From contig JAZGTN010000162.1 of the NCBI GenBank assembly GCA_037783415.1, positions 2,914,001 through 2,978,000 on the forward strand: DNA of 64,000 bases, in the 5' to 3' direction. The stretch comes from Leptasterias polaris. Its lineage: Eukaryota; Echinodermata; Asteroidea; Forcipulatida; Asteriidae. Below, one piece after another: positions 1 through 11,100 of the stretch. Below the pieces are notes generated by a model that was not told the origin of the DNA, made no database searches, and worked only from the letters and a program-made list of their open reading frames with translations. Each line of letters starts with the position of its first letter. Positions within the stretch are counted from its first letter, which is position 1. The position numbers were made by a program, and so were the translations under genes.

Positions 1-673
1 ATAGATCATTACCCTGCACGCTTGTAAATTCCTGGTTGTAGTTTAAGAAAAAACACACTTTTACAAACACGGAAATTGATTTAGCACATCAGTTCCTGGT
101 TGGAAAAGTTGAAAAGCAAAACATCTGAAAGGGGATCAGTAATTACTGTCACACTCTTGATGAGCTACAATTAGATCAGTCTTCGTTGTTGGATTTTATC
201 AGTGAAGACCAGGAGAGTTCAAGGAAGGCCAGCTGGTCTAACATTGGATCCCCCTGTTTATATTCCTGGGCATTTTATTCAACCAAAGAAACTTAAGATG
301 GGAACGGTATTCTGAAAATGCCAGTACAGTCCTGTAAATGTCATATCTTTGTACAAGCTTATGGTATGACTGATGTTAAAGGGTGTGTAATGCCATTGGT
401 GATTACGGTTCTTGTTTTCATTTATTTAATTTTGGGGTTTTTTGGGGGGGGGGGGGTGAACTTATCGTCTGAAAGTAACTTCATACTAAAGGTCACCTTT
501 TGGCTTTTGAAGAGTTCATTCTAATCTTAGGTTACGACTCAATGGCTACATTTCCCAGGTCTTGGACTTAGGTTTTTGTTTTGTTTTATTTTTCTTTTCT
601 TTTTTCCTGCACCTTGGAATATGTTTGATCATAGATAAATGAAGGTGGCGCTTTAAAAACGGTGTGTTATTAT

Positions 674-965
674 TTGGCATGGTTGGCTAGGCATAAAGCA
701 CTCACCTCTCCACTGTGGTCCTGGTTTGATTCCTGGTGAAGGCCATACATGTGAGTAGAGTTGTGCATTGGTTCTCTGCTATACCACAAAGGTTTTCTCC
801 GGGCCCTCCGGAAAAAAATTGAGACACTTTTTATCTCTGGCTGTGCTCTGTGTTCATACTGTATATGGGTTGATGTGGCTGGCTGCCAAAGGTGCCCTTG
901 CAAGCCTGTGGCTCAAACACGTTGTTGCCGTGTTTTTTGCAATTTAGCTTCTCAGCAAATGATTA
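674..965 (+). repeat. tRNA-derived SINE
   Basis: A tRNA-like head has a box A-like part (tggctaggcataaagcac) and a box B-like part (ggtttgattcctgg). A body follows (ggttttctccgggccctccg) that ends in gattaatta. The 3' half recurs as a truncated copy at 5755-5880. Confidence 0.65.
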
Positions 966-1268
966 ATTAAGTAGACCACTGACCAGTGTCTAGCAGTTTT
1001 TAGCATTGGGCCAGTAACCCCACAACTCAGCAAGTCCCGCACTGTAATACTTTTTGTCACCCATACATACTTGTGAAGGTTTTCTAAGTGCATTCATTTA
1101 TAAGCTTATCAATTCTTTAAACATCCAGTTAGTATAAACTTGTCAAAAACTTTTCTTATAAAGTGAAAGTTCTGAGCTACATGTACAAACTACAAGAGCC
1201 CAATTTCATGGCTGTGCATACTGAATTCTGCGCTTACATCCCATATAATAATGTGCTGTACAGGGATC

Positions 1269-1409
1269 CAGGCCTGGAATTTCATCTTTGAGAGGGCAAG
1301 GCCATTTTCATTTTGCAAAGGGCACTTCCATTGGAAAATCTTAAGTTCTATGGGAAATGTTTGAAGGGGCATCAAGGCCAAGAACCCGGGCAACAGAGGC
1401 CATAGCCTT
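1269..1409 (+). repeat. dispersed repeat, GGCCTGGAATT family
   Basis: The sequence runs from aggcctggaatttcatc through gagagggcaaggcc to ggcaacagaggccat. It is shared with copies at 25428-25575 and, inverted, 33805-33969. Confidence 0.6.
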
Positions 1410-1589
1410 CATTGCCACTGGTCTGGGCTGGGCTTTGTAAGCACACAATTCTGCGGTAAGCAGAGTGATGAAATTGGACCCTGTAGTATACATGTAGTGG
1501 AGATTTCCTTAGAATTCTAGACCTGAGTATTCCAGATGTTTAGTCTCAGTTACACTGTGTTAAACTTCAAACCTGGGCTCATTTTCTTA

Positions 1590-1765
1590 GAGCTGCTTAA
1601 GCACAAAAAGTAGCTCAGCACAACAAAATCATTCTTACCAGAATATGGTTACCAGCCAAAATACTATGTCAAATGTACAAGCTGTAACTGGTATCCTGTT
1701 GCCTTGTTATTGCTTAGCATAAAATGTTCAAGCATTGTTTTTGCAGCTTTATGAAATTGGGTCAT
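1590..1765 (+). repeat. MITE-like element, CCCAATTTCATAAAGC family
   Basis: It begins agctgcttaagcac, contains ggttaccagccaaaat and actggtatcctg, and ends gctttatgaaattggg. The ends form an inverted repeat. The family recurs at 1880, 12225, 16235, 22880, 32180, 44119, 57210 and 59330. Confidence 0.65.
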
Positions 1766-1879
1766 GACTTGTTAGTACTCCCAGCTCCATAGAGCAAGGC
1801 TCAATCCCTCCCTCACTCGCACAACTGTTACTTATCTGACTATCATGACTAACTAGGGAAGGAAAAATATAGCCTTGCA

Positions 1880-2000
1880 CCTTGCTAAGCAAAAATAGGA
1901 CAACCAGCCAAAATGTTATGCGATACATAGTCATCACTGGTGTCCTGCATTGTATTTATACTTATTTAGCAAACTACATGTACTTTGCTTCGTGAAATCT
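1880..2000 (+). repeat. partial MITE-like copy, CCCAATTTCATAAAGC family
   Basis: It carries the family core (accagccaaaatgtta, actggtgtcctgc) and ends cttcgtgaaat. Confidence 0.5.
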
Positions 2001-2757
2001 TCCCCTTTTTGCTGTTATTTTTGAATGTTTTCTTTTTAGGATGCCCCTTTACATTTGACATAAATCAGCCTGTCTTCTTTTCTGGTTGGGGTTTGGTTTA
2101 ATTGTTTTATAGGACTCTATTCTTAGATTACAAAAAATGAGTAACAGATGGCATCGTGAAACGAGACTGGTGTGTCATCAGTTGAGGAAGATTAAAAAAG
2201 CAGATCTCTGATTAAAAATAAGGATGACCAAGTCTGGGGTTGGGTTGGAGGAGGGGGGGGGGGGGGTTGGAGAGGGCAACAGAGCAGTGCCTTCTGCTGT
2301 GCGTTAACCATGTCACATATAGACCTGTCATGGGTGAGTGGTTCAATACAGCAGATTTGTGATGGTAGGATATTGGTAACCAGTGAGTAACGATACTGAA
2401 AACGATGCACATATTGTAGCAATCATCCGGTGCCCATGGGAGGCGGACTTGCTATTGAATGGGTCAACTAAATGTAGTCAGAAGAAGAAAGGCTGTTAAG
2501 TAATAACAAATATTTTCATTCAGCAATTTTGATGCAATCCGGCAAGTTAGATGAGAACCATGAGTAGATAATTTTAAGCCAGTTGACTTCTGTGGCCTCA
2601 AGCCTTACCATAAATTGCTTCTCCTTACCTTGGAGTATAAAGGAGAATGTGAGCAGAGTTTTGAAACCGAAAGAGATCTGTGATTCTTTATCCCCGTTGC
2701 AAATTTAAAACATCAACTTCAAAAATTATGGATTTCAAACTGCCTCTAGCTACATGT

Positions 2758-2830
2758 ACCAGGTAGTCAGTGGTAAGACATCTGCTCTAGAATGGCAAAG
2801 GTCTTGGGTTTGAATCCCACCTAAAAGTAA
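2758..2830 (+). repeat. tRNA-like SINE head
   Basis: The box A-like tcagtggtaagaca and box B-like gggtttgaatccc are about 35 nt apart. A close copy with the same flank (actgcctctagctac) lies at 24961-25050. I read it as a SINE rather than a functional tRNA gene because the acceptor stem does not pair. Confidence 0.55.
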
Positions 2831-3074
2831 CATGCCAGTGGATTTGTGTTTGTCTTTCTTTTATTTTTTGGTCACAGGACTCTGCAAAGTAGTGAGTAGT
2901 GCTTGACACACATCGGGGGTAAAACACAAATAGTATTCTGCATACCTGGTGCAAATTTAACACACAAAAAACTCATTAAACTTTGGTGTGATCCCATGCT
3001 CTACAGCAGTTACAGGTTGAAGTTTTGATTAGTGCCCCCGAACAAAGATATTGACAAAATAGAGAGACTGCCAA

Positions 3075-3150
3075 CTTAGGGCTAGATGGCTAAATTAGTA
3101 GAGCGCCGGCATGTAAATCTGGAGGTTGCAGGTTCAAGTCCGTTAAAAAT
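3075..3150 (+). repeat. tRNA-like SINE head
   Basis: It has atggctaaattagtagagcg (box A-like) and gcaggttcaagtcc (box B-like), followed by an A-rich run. There is no matching acceptor stem, so it is a tRNA-derived repeat. Confidence 0.55.
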
Positions 3151-3844
3151 TAACATCATTAAAAAAAAAAAATTGTAATAGTTTGGATGACTAAATTGGA
3201 GGAAAGTTTTCCTGTTTATAGTCTTTGTGAGAATACAATCAATTCCTTGATGTATCCTTGATAATTTTGTCAAAGATCCTGTACACTTTGAGTTCAGAGA
3301 AACCATTTGCATATTGTCCACTTACATGAAATCACCTACAGGAAAACCACTGTCATCTTTCCTGAATTTGGTTGTATTTGGAGGGAAAATCCACAACAAG
3401 GACTTATCACTCAAAATGTTTACTGGACCAGTATTCTTTTTACAAGACCATCTGTTGCAAAATGAGAAAAACTTCCTGACACAGTTTAACATGAATTTAA
3501 CTGTTTTTATTTAAACAAGTTAAAATTTTTTAAATTTGATTTGACTTTATAGATATTAAGTATATTTCAATGCCCAATAGAATTAAAGGGTATTTTATCA
3601 GACTTAAAGTCAACATGTCAACATGTCAACATGTCAACAAACAGTGTTGTTTACAGTTATATTTAAGATACATGTACGCCTAGCCTGTACATGTATTGCA
3701 CAGAGTTACACGGTGTGTTGTACCATGTATTGCACGGTGTTACTAATGAACTGAAAAACGCAATACCGCCGTCTTGTCCAGTAATTTTTACTGACCTAAC
3801 ACTAAGACTACTTGTCTCAGGCCTGTAGTCCAGTGTGAGATATT

Positions 3845-4217
3845 CAAGCCCTGACACACACACACACTGACCAGGGCCTACATTAATTCATGACTCTGCT
3901 TACCCTGGAGTTCTAGGCTTATGGCCCATAGATTCACAAGCCCTGACACACACACACACTGACCAGGGCCTACATTAATTCATGACTCTGCTTATCCTGG
4001 AGTTCTAGGCTTATGGCCCATAGATTCACAAGCCCTGATGACACACACACACACTGACCAGGGCCTACATTAATTCATGACTCTGCTTACCCTGGAGTTC
4101 TAGGCTTATGGCCCATAGATTCACAAGCCCTGACACACACACACACTGACCAGGGCCTACATTAATTCATGACTCTGCTTACCCTGGAGTTCTAGGCTTA
4201 TGGCCCATAGATTCATA
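3845..4217 (+). repeat. 92-bp tandem repeat, 4 copies
   Basis: Units start at 3845, 3937, 4029 and 4124. Each contains a short (CA)n tract, then gaccagggcctacattaatt, and ends ggcccatagattcac. The third copy has a 3-bp expansion beside the CA tract. Confidence 0.92.
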
Positions 4218-4237
4218 TTCTTTATAGGGAGCTTTAA

Positions 4238-4385
4238 GTCAGGCATGATTTTCTTTACTTACAGTAGTCTGACTTATGTTTTTTTTGTTTTTTAGTTTTT
4301 TAAAGAAATACGATTAAATAGCCTAAAAAGTCTGTATGTCGGTAAGCTTTTTTTGCTGAGGACCAAATATCGGCCCAGCTTTTCA
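4238..4385 (+). repeat. dispersed repeat, GGCATGAT family
   Basis: It starts aggcatgattttcttt, includes agcctaaaaagtctgta, and ends aggaccaaatatcggccc. Related copies are at 6537-6690, 15262-15470, 16687-16815 and 44313-44490. Confidence 0.5.
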
Positions 4386-5754
4386 GGGAACCTTAAGCCC
4401 AGTATTAAGGTATTATGTGGTACAGGTTGAGTACTTAGTAGCAGCGCTTTCAAATTGGGCCGTGCTCTGAGTGATAAAATGTTGAATGTTTAATCATTTT
4501 TGATATATTGATTTTTTTTTTTCCAGTTCTATGTAAATTATTCCATACTTTGGATTCAAATATTACTGAAGTATTAGTGTTGGTTTACACAAAGGCTGAA
4601 ATGATACGACTTTGTCATCTTGATTTAGTTTCCTGATTGTGAACTCCATTGGAAACAAATCCATGGTGAAACTGAAATGATGACATTTAGTGTTCTGATA
4701 GTATCGGACACTCAGGGATGAAAATATATCCAGAATGATTTCTTTCAATTTCTACTCTCAACCACTCATCAAAGTGAATAAAAGTATACATTTACAATTA
4801 AGTCAATAGAGGGTAAGTTACAGAAGTCAAATTATATAATTTAAAAGTAGTAGGAATGTGAGATTTCAGACTTTCATCTGAAATCAGATTTGTTGATGTC
4901 TAGACTTGTATGTCTGCCTGATTGGGGGGGGGGGGTAGTTTTTGCTGCGTGTCACTGACATCAGTACCAAAATTCTCCTTCTGAAATACTTTATAAAAGT
5001 CAAGAAAATAGCATTTATAGAATCCTGAAATTACTGTTGTTAATTTTGATTGCAACAATCAAAACAAGAAGTGTGTAAATGTGCACAGCATTCCTGACAA
5101 AATATAAACAATTTTTTTGTTTGTTCTTTAACTCAAACGAGTTGACAAAATTTTCAAAGGTTTATTGAAAAGAGAAGAGGATTTTTCTTAAACAGTACAA
5201 TAATATTTATCCCTATAATTGGAGTGTCCCTCAATCAATAATCATTACTGCATGTTTCTTTCAGGGTGTCATGATCACATCTGATCTATAAACATAGTTT
5301 ATTACTTTTATGCCCATAGCAGAATTTACGATTCTGTTCCAGTTTATCGGACTCAGTTCTCCAATAACTCAGTTCCCCAACTCCCCAATTTGCTGTTTCA
5401 TGTTTTGCTGTTGTTGTCAACTTAAATTCATCTCCAGAATTCGCCTTCTCCCCATGGTTATCTGTCCCAGTTGTCCGCTAAATGGGACCAGGGGGGGGGA
5501 AGTATTTCAGAATTCTTGAAACGTCCCACGTGGCCGAACTTATCTGTGTTACTATGTTATCATCGAATGCGGCCGTTGTGAGGTTAAAAAAAAAAAAATT
5601 GTTTTTAAGTCACCGACATGAATAGGAAAACAGACTTCAAGTGATGTGGGAACTAATATAACAGACTTTTAATTGATGTGGGATGTGGGATGTTATTGAA
5701 GACATGATTTGTGGGAAAACCCAAGTGTGAACGTTAAACAAATTCAAACATTTT

Positions 5755-5925
5755 GGATCTGTGGCTGTGCTCTGTGGTCATATATGGGTTGATGTGGCTG
5801 CCTGCTTCTCAAACACGGTGTGGCTCCGTGCTTCGCAATTCAGCTTCTCAGCTGCTAATAAGGATGATTAGCCTCCCAAACTATTATTATCACTATTATT
5901 ATTATTATTATTATTATTATTGTTT
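5755..5925 (+). repeat. truncated SINE copy with (ATT)n tail
   Basis: It shares the segment from ctgtggctgtgctctg to cagcttctcagc with the SINE at 674-965 and ends in an ATT microsatellite at 5883-5921. Confidence 0.6.
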
Positions 5926-6102
5926 CTTGTGTCTTGTGTTTTATCAGTAGTATATAAAGGGAGCAAACTAATATAGATGACTATAGTTTCGTTGAGCGAA
6001 TCAACCACGAGAATCAAAAGAACAGTTTTCGGACCAATTCTTGTCCATTTAAAATGTAAATGTAAAAAAAACATTGGGTCATTCACTGACTGAAAAAAGT
6101 AA

Positions 6103-6226
6103 TAGACTTTGCTCAGCTCAATAGATGGCTTGGTTTTCCCTCAACCAAGCCATCTATTGAACTGAGCAAAAATAGATGGCTTGGTTTTCCCTCAACCAAG
6201 CCATCTATTGAACTGAGCAAAGTCTA
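6103..6226. repeat. double hairpin (inverted repeat with duplicated stem)
   Basis: The outer arms tagactttgctcag and ctgagcaaagtcta pair. Inside, a hairpin (atagatggcttgg / ccaagccatctat) occurs twice, 51 bp apart. It is probably a fold-back mobile element. Confidence 0.8.
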
Positions 6227-6536
6227 GTCCTTTTTTCTAGAAGTTTAACAATTTCATAAGAGACATTGAAGGGTCTGTAGTCACTTTGACTAGGGACTCT
6301 TATGTTTCCCTTTCTATTCTAGGGATGTGGTTTGAATTCTCAAACAGGCTTCTGAATGATGGTGCTCAATGATGAGACTACTAGTTACTTGATAACTGAT
6401 TGACTGAACTACACATTCATCACGCACATTGCAAGGAATGTTTGTCTTAGAGGGATTAGCTGTTGACAGCTTGTAGGGTTAACCCTTAATATTTGCAGCT
6501 TGCAGGTCCAGTTAGTTTGCCATTTCACTAGTCCAT

Positions 6537-6690
6537 ACAGGCATGATATTTTGTCCTACTCTAATCTGCTTTCTGATTTTTTTTACCCGCAGAAAAATCT
6601 GCAAAATTGTTACTAAATAGCCAGAAAAGTCTGTAAAAGCCTATACAATTATTCCCAAGGACCAAATATTGTGCCTGTCCACATTTCAAA
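6537..6690 (+). repeat. dispersed repeat, GGCATGAT family
   Basis: It runs from ggcatgatattttgtcctac through agaaaaatctgcaaaatt and agaaaagtctgtaaaagcc to aaggaccaaatattgtgcc, the fullest match to the copy at 44313. Confidence 0.6.
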
Positions 6691-6709
6691 TGAAATAGAG
6701 TGCTTTTCA

Positions 6710-6815
6710 ACACTGATCTAGCCAGCCGGACCACTTACATGTAGAGTAGAGTTTGCCTGGTCCTCGAGTGTTTTAACTGGCATCTTGCCAGCGGACCACT
6801 GTTAAAGGAGAACAT
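6710..6815 (+). repeat. dispersed repeat, GGTCCTC/GCCAGCGGACCACT family
   Basis: It contains agccagccggaccact, ctggtcctcgagtgtttt and gccagcggaccactgtt, shared with 13870-14015, 53685-53740 and 55470-55573. Confidence 0.55.
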
Positions 6816-6952
6816 TGTGCTTAGTGTTTGTATATTAAATCGCTTCACATGATTCCTGTTGATTTTCCCATGAGGAGGTTCCTCTAAAACAATCCAAACA
6901 AGGAACTAGCTTTGCTCTTTAATCCTGTTATCTCTATTTTCTATTTTTGCAG

Positions 6953-8137
6953 CCTAGTGACAACCCCAAACTGAAGCGTTCAAACTCCTCAGGCTGTCTG
7001 GAGACTGGTTATTTTCCCGAGCCATCTTTCAACGGTGACGGTGACATCGAGACGACCACCCCGACTGGGCCGAGTCCTGTCCCAGCTTGTGACGTAGATG
7101 ACGTTCTGATTGATGGGCTAGTAGCCGAGGGATCATCACATCTCATGGAGCAAGGGTGGGAGACAGAGCATTCCAAGAACATCAACATCCCGATCTCTGG
7201 GGGAGTACGGCGCATGTTGGCATCTCGGGGTAGCGGTAGGGACATCAAGTATGCCACCTACTCCAGCAGGCGATCCCACTTTACTGATTCCCTGTACGAT
7301 AATGTCAGTGATGAAGACGAGGATTATCAGTGTAATAAAAAAGCAGCCAACTGGGCCGAGACTGGTTCCTACATTGATTCACATCTAAGCAATGGGGACA
7401 CCAGCACAGTGGGTACCAATGATTACCCATTACAGGATGCGGATGCGGATGCAACTCCAACCCCAGTCAAGAGGGCTATTTCAAAAGAACACACCAAAAA
7501 ACCATCGTCAAAGGAGTGTAGCCCTCACCATAAACCAAAGATAGTTATCAACAAAGCAAATTCGATCACAAAAGACAACAGTGTCCTCGATGCTGTCCCT
7601 CCGAACCCACCGGATCAAATTACAAGCCCTGGAATCTTAGACACCAGCTGGGGTACAGACACGGAGAGTGGGCTCCGCCCCCGCTCGAACACCTCAACAA
7701 GTCGCACAAGCTCCAATGGAAGCAGTCGCGGCAGTGTCCGGCGTCGCTCGTTGCGTAAGTCAAAAATCAAGAGTTTGATTGTTGGGTCGACTGCTGACCC
7801 CTTGAGCGACATTGAGAACACCCAGGAGCACTTGGCTCAGACTCACTCCCTCTTACAGGCGTATGAGATTCAGATTAGAAACATGTCTGAGAATCAAGAC
7901 TGTTCTTACAATAACGCAGATCATGATTCCAATCCATCGCGCCACTCATCCACACGCCGGTCATCCTCCATGAAGAGACAATCGCGGAAGGGAATGTTCA
8001 GCGGGGGCAGTGAAGGGAGCGGCTGTGGATTGCAAGTGGATTTTGGAACGTTGACGTCAAGCGAGGGCCGATACTCGGAGGAAATGGACGAGGATTTTCT
8101 GGACACGATGGAAAGGCCTTTTATATTCAGGGATGAT
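6953..8137 (+). CDS. TIAM1: TIAM exon: N-terminal serine-rich region
   Basis: This large exon has 395 codons and is phase 0 at both ends, between a pyrimidine-rich acceptor (ttttgcag) and a GTGAGT donor. The protein is polar and apparently disordered: many Ser, Thr, Arg and Asp, acidic patches (SDEDEDY), and basic Ser/Arg stretches ([22 protein letters not shown]) that look like kinase or 14-3-3 target sites. A stretch near residue 304 ([20 protein letters not shown]) could form a short helix. It fills the position of the long, poorly conserved region before the first PH domain in TIAM proteins. There is no in-frame ATG near its 5' end, so at least one upstream exon must supply the start. Confidence 0.88.
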
Positions 8138-11100
8138 GTGAGTAGAAACAAAATTCATTTATAAAATGTATTTGTTTCAAATTCAACTTTTTTTCTACAG
8201 CGATACCAGTTTTCAGGCCCAGCTTTTTTATATTCCTACCTAAGAAAAAAAACACTTTAAACAACAGGTGTGTAGACCATGCATGTACAAACCCCTTGTA
8301 GGGTATGGGATCTTTGGCTTGTACCAACTTGCCCATAGCGGCTGCAAACGACTGCAAGATTTGACCACCTTCCACTCAACCAAAAAGGTCAAAGTACAAG
8401 TAAAGGTCATGACCTGGATTAACATTTTCCCATGTTAACATAAATTTAGTATGTTTCTCAAACAAAATAAAATTTCAGACACTTTAACAAAAAAAAGTTG
8501 TCAAAAAAAAAATTAATTTAAAATGGTGATGGTACAAATGGTCTTTCAAGGGTTAGCATATAGTGTAACACTGGTTTCTGTGTGATTACTGTACATATAC
8601 ATTGTACACATACACTATACAGCACATCATTCATGTAAATGTGTGTTTATCTGCATGTGCTTATTGCTCCAGGCAAATGTTTTCCAGCACTGCATGAGCA
8701 AAAAGGTAGTGTCATCCCTACAGCCAAAAAACCAAAACAAAACATAAAAAGAGGGGCTCCACGGTCAAATTCAGTTTTGAGATGCACTCATTTTTCAAGA
8801 GATAGATTCCTTATGAAAACAGGGAAAAAATTCAAGCCTCTAACCTCACGTTAAAACAGTGTGAAATGCCACTACATGTACGTGCATTTGTGATTCCTTC
8901 AAATTCCTTTTGTCAAATTCCAAAAACCTTCAATAATGGTCTGTACTTTTTTTAAATTGTAGTTCATTTATGAATTTCAATGATTTTCAATCAAAACAGC
9001 TTTGAGTATAACCTTTTGATTGTTTGACCTACATGTAACGTAGTTTAGCAAATACGATTTAAAATTCCTTGAAATCAGTATTGCACATCAGTAATTTACA
9101 CAATAATTGAAAAACAAAACACTACCCGGTACATGTACCGTAATTTCCTGCGGATAAGACGCGTCTTATCTGACTTTTTAGACCACAAAATCATCACTGC
9201 GCCTTGTATTCCGGTGCGCCTTGTATGATGTCGCTTGAGATCAAAATGACCGCGGCCGACGTGCAAATAATCTAGGCCCTATTTAATGTAGCTGCGGTCA
9301 GGTTAATAATGCGGTCGCCAACCATCAACTCACCACGCATTGTTGACGTAGTACATATCAGTGCTCAACTCTCCAGACAATGTTGCCAGATTTTCATTCC
9401 GACAATGACACAATGTGTTGAGCCACCTTTGTGGCCACATGTCCCTATACATGTACATAACGACCGTGAATTCATTCCAACAATGTTGATTAGCGTGTTG
9501 ATTAGCGTGATACTTTTAGGGTAACAAAATGACCCCTTTTTGGCGATGTACCGATACGGTCTGCTGTTTGCAGTCAAAGGTGCATGTAAGATCATGCGCC
9601 TTGTGCGGCAGTGCGCCTTGTCTGTTGACGCTTGATTTTTTTGGAGTAATTTCACGGCCCTGCGCCTTGTACGCCCCGCGTCTTATCCGCAGGAAATTAC
9701 GGTACATGTACATGTACATGTACATGTACATTGCAACAAAAACAGAAGTAAATTGAATAGTTTGCAACACTTGAGGTACCCCTAGTACCAGCCAACATCA
9801 TTTTTGATGCATCCTATTCAAAGTTACATTCATGTTTGTCGTACTTCTTCCTCCTATGAAATATTATTTCACCAGACAAGCAAAAAAGAAAGGATCTAAT
9901 TTCCTTTGAAACTCTGATTACCCCAGACGGATGGCATGATATTACAGCATTCCAGTTTAAGGTATTATTGGAATCTCTTGATAGTTAAAAATTCTCAAAA
10001 TGATTGCAGGCTCGGTTATTATTGCAGCTGTAAAAGATTGACAGCACAGACTAAAATGATGACAGGAGGGTTGCAAAATTCATTTCAGGATTCAACTCTA
10101 CCCCCTTAACCTCACCCCAAACTTTACCCTGCCTCACTCCCCATGTCTGCCACTGGAGCACAAGGGTGAGATGTTTTCAAATTCCTCTTCCAGCTTGATA
10201 GGCTTCTTGGCGCCTATTTCCTAAATCATGAATGTGAAAGTGCAGGCTGAGACTGAGAGAAACAACCCGCAGTCTTGTCTCTGTTTCATTTTGAAGTCTC
10301 AGTTGATGTCTCCTAATGAAGTTTGGAATCCTTGCATGTAGATTGGGTTTTCAGTCTCTACCTGATTGCATGGGTTTTCAGTCTCTACCTGATTGCATGG
10401 GTTTTCTGTATTTTGGGTTTTCAATACCAAATTTCATTGTTTTTGTTTGTTTGGTGTCTTTCAACCAGCTAGGGTGTGGGACCTCAGACAAATGAAAAAA
10501 CAAAAACAACAAAAAACAAGGACATCGAGTACAGAGATCGCTCAGAGTTTAACACTCCTTTCGTACTGACTCTCTAAATCTCTATTAGTGGTTTGGAAAC
10601 AACATAATATGCCTCTCTTATTTTTATAATTTTCTGTAAGTTTCAGTTAGTGTCTTCCAATGAAGTTTAAAGTTGACTGCCTTTACACTTTTGTGGAAGA
10701 CTAAACTGAAACTTAAAGATGTGAGAGGCAAAGCATTTTGTTAGCAAACGTCTAGAGATTCACAGAGTCTTTACATCTCCTGAATGTTCCACTCTGAATT
10801 ATCTCTGTACTTTGTTTTCAGTGTTGATTTCAATTGTCTGAGGTCACACCCCAGTTTCAAATGATCACTGGCACAAAACCCAATGGGTATGGGCCCTTTT
10901 CCTCAATTGACCCAATTCACTTGATGTCATCATCACACAATAATCATAGTTACTTCATTTTACACAGATACAATAATTTGACTCACAAACAGCAGTCTTG
11001 GCAGACGGTAACCGTGTGTGATGTTGGTGCAAAAGGTTCTAACTCTACATTTGCACAAATATTTTACAATATTTTGTACATTTGTTGACACTTCACATAT

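Larger units (their letters stand above)
1..6952. other. intron or upstream sequence, no recognised exon
   Basis: I found no exon of the gene here that I can support. The stretch holds a SINE (674-965), two tRNA-like segments (2758-2830, 3075-3150), MITE-like repeats (1269, 1590, 1880, 4238, 6537, 6710), a 92-bp tandem repeat (3845-4217), poly-G runs near 445, 2258 and 4925, and a double hairpin (6103-6226). The exon at 6953 needs an upstream start, which I could not locate. Confidence 0.6.

Noticed and set aside
6947..6952. Translation start at the 5' end of the large exon
   Set aside because: The frame there begins with a TTG that lies in the splice acceptor tract. The coding sequence enters from an upstream exon.
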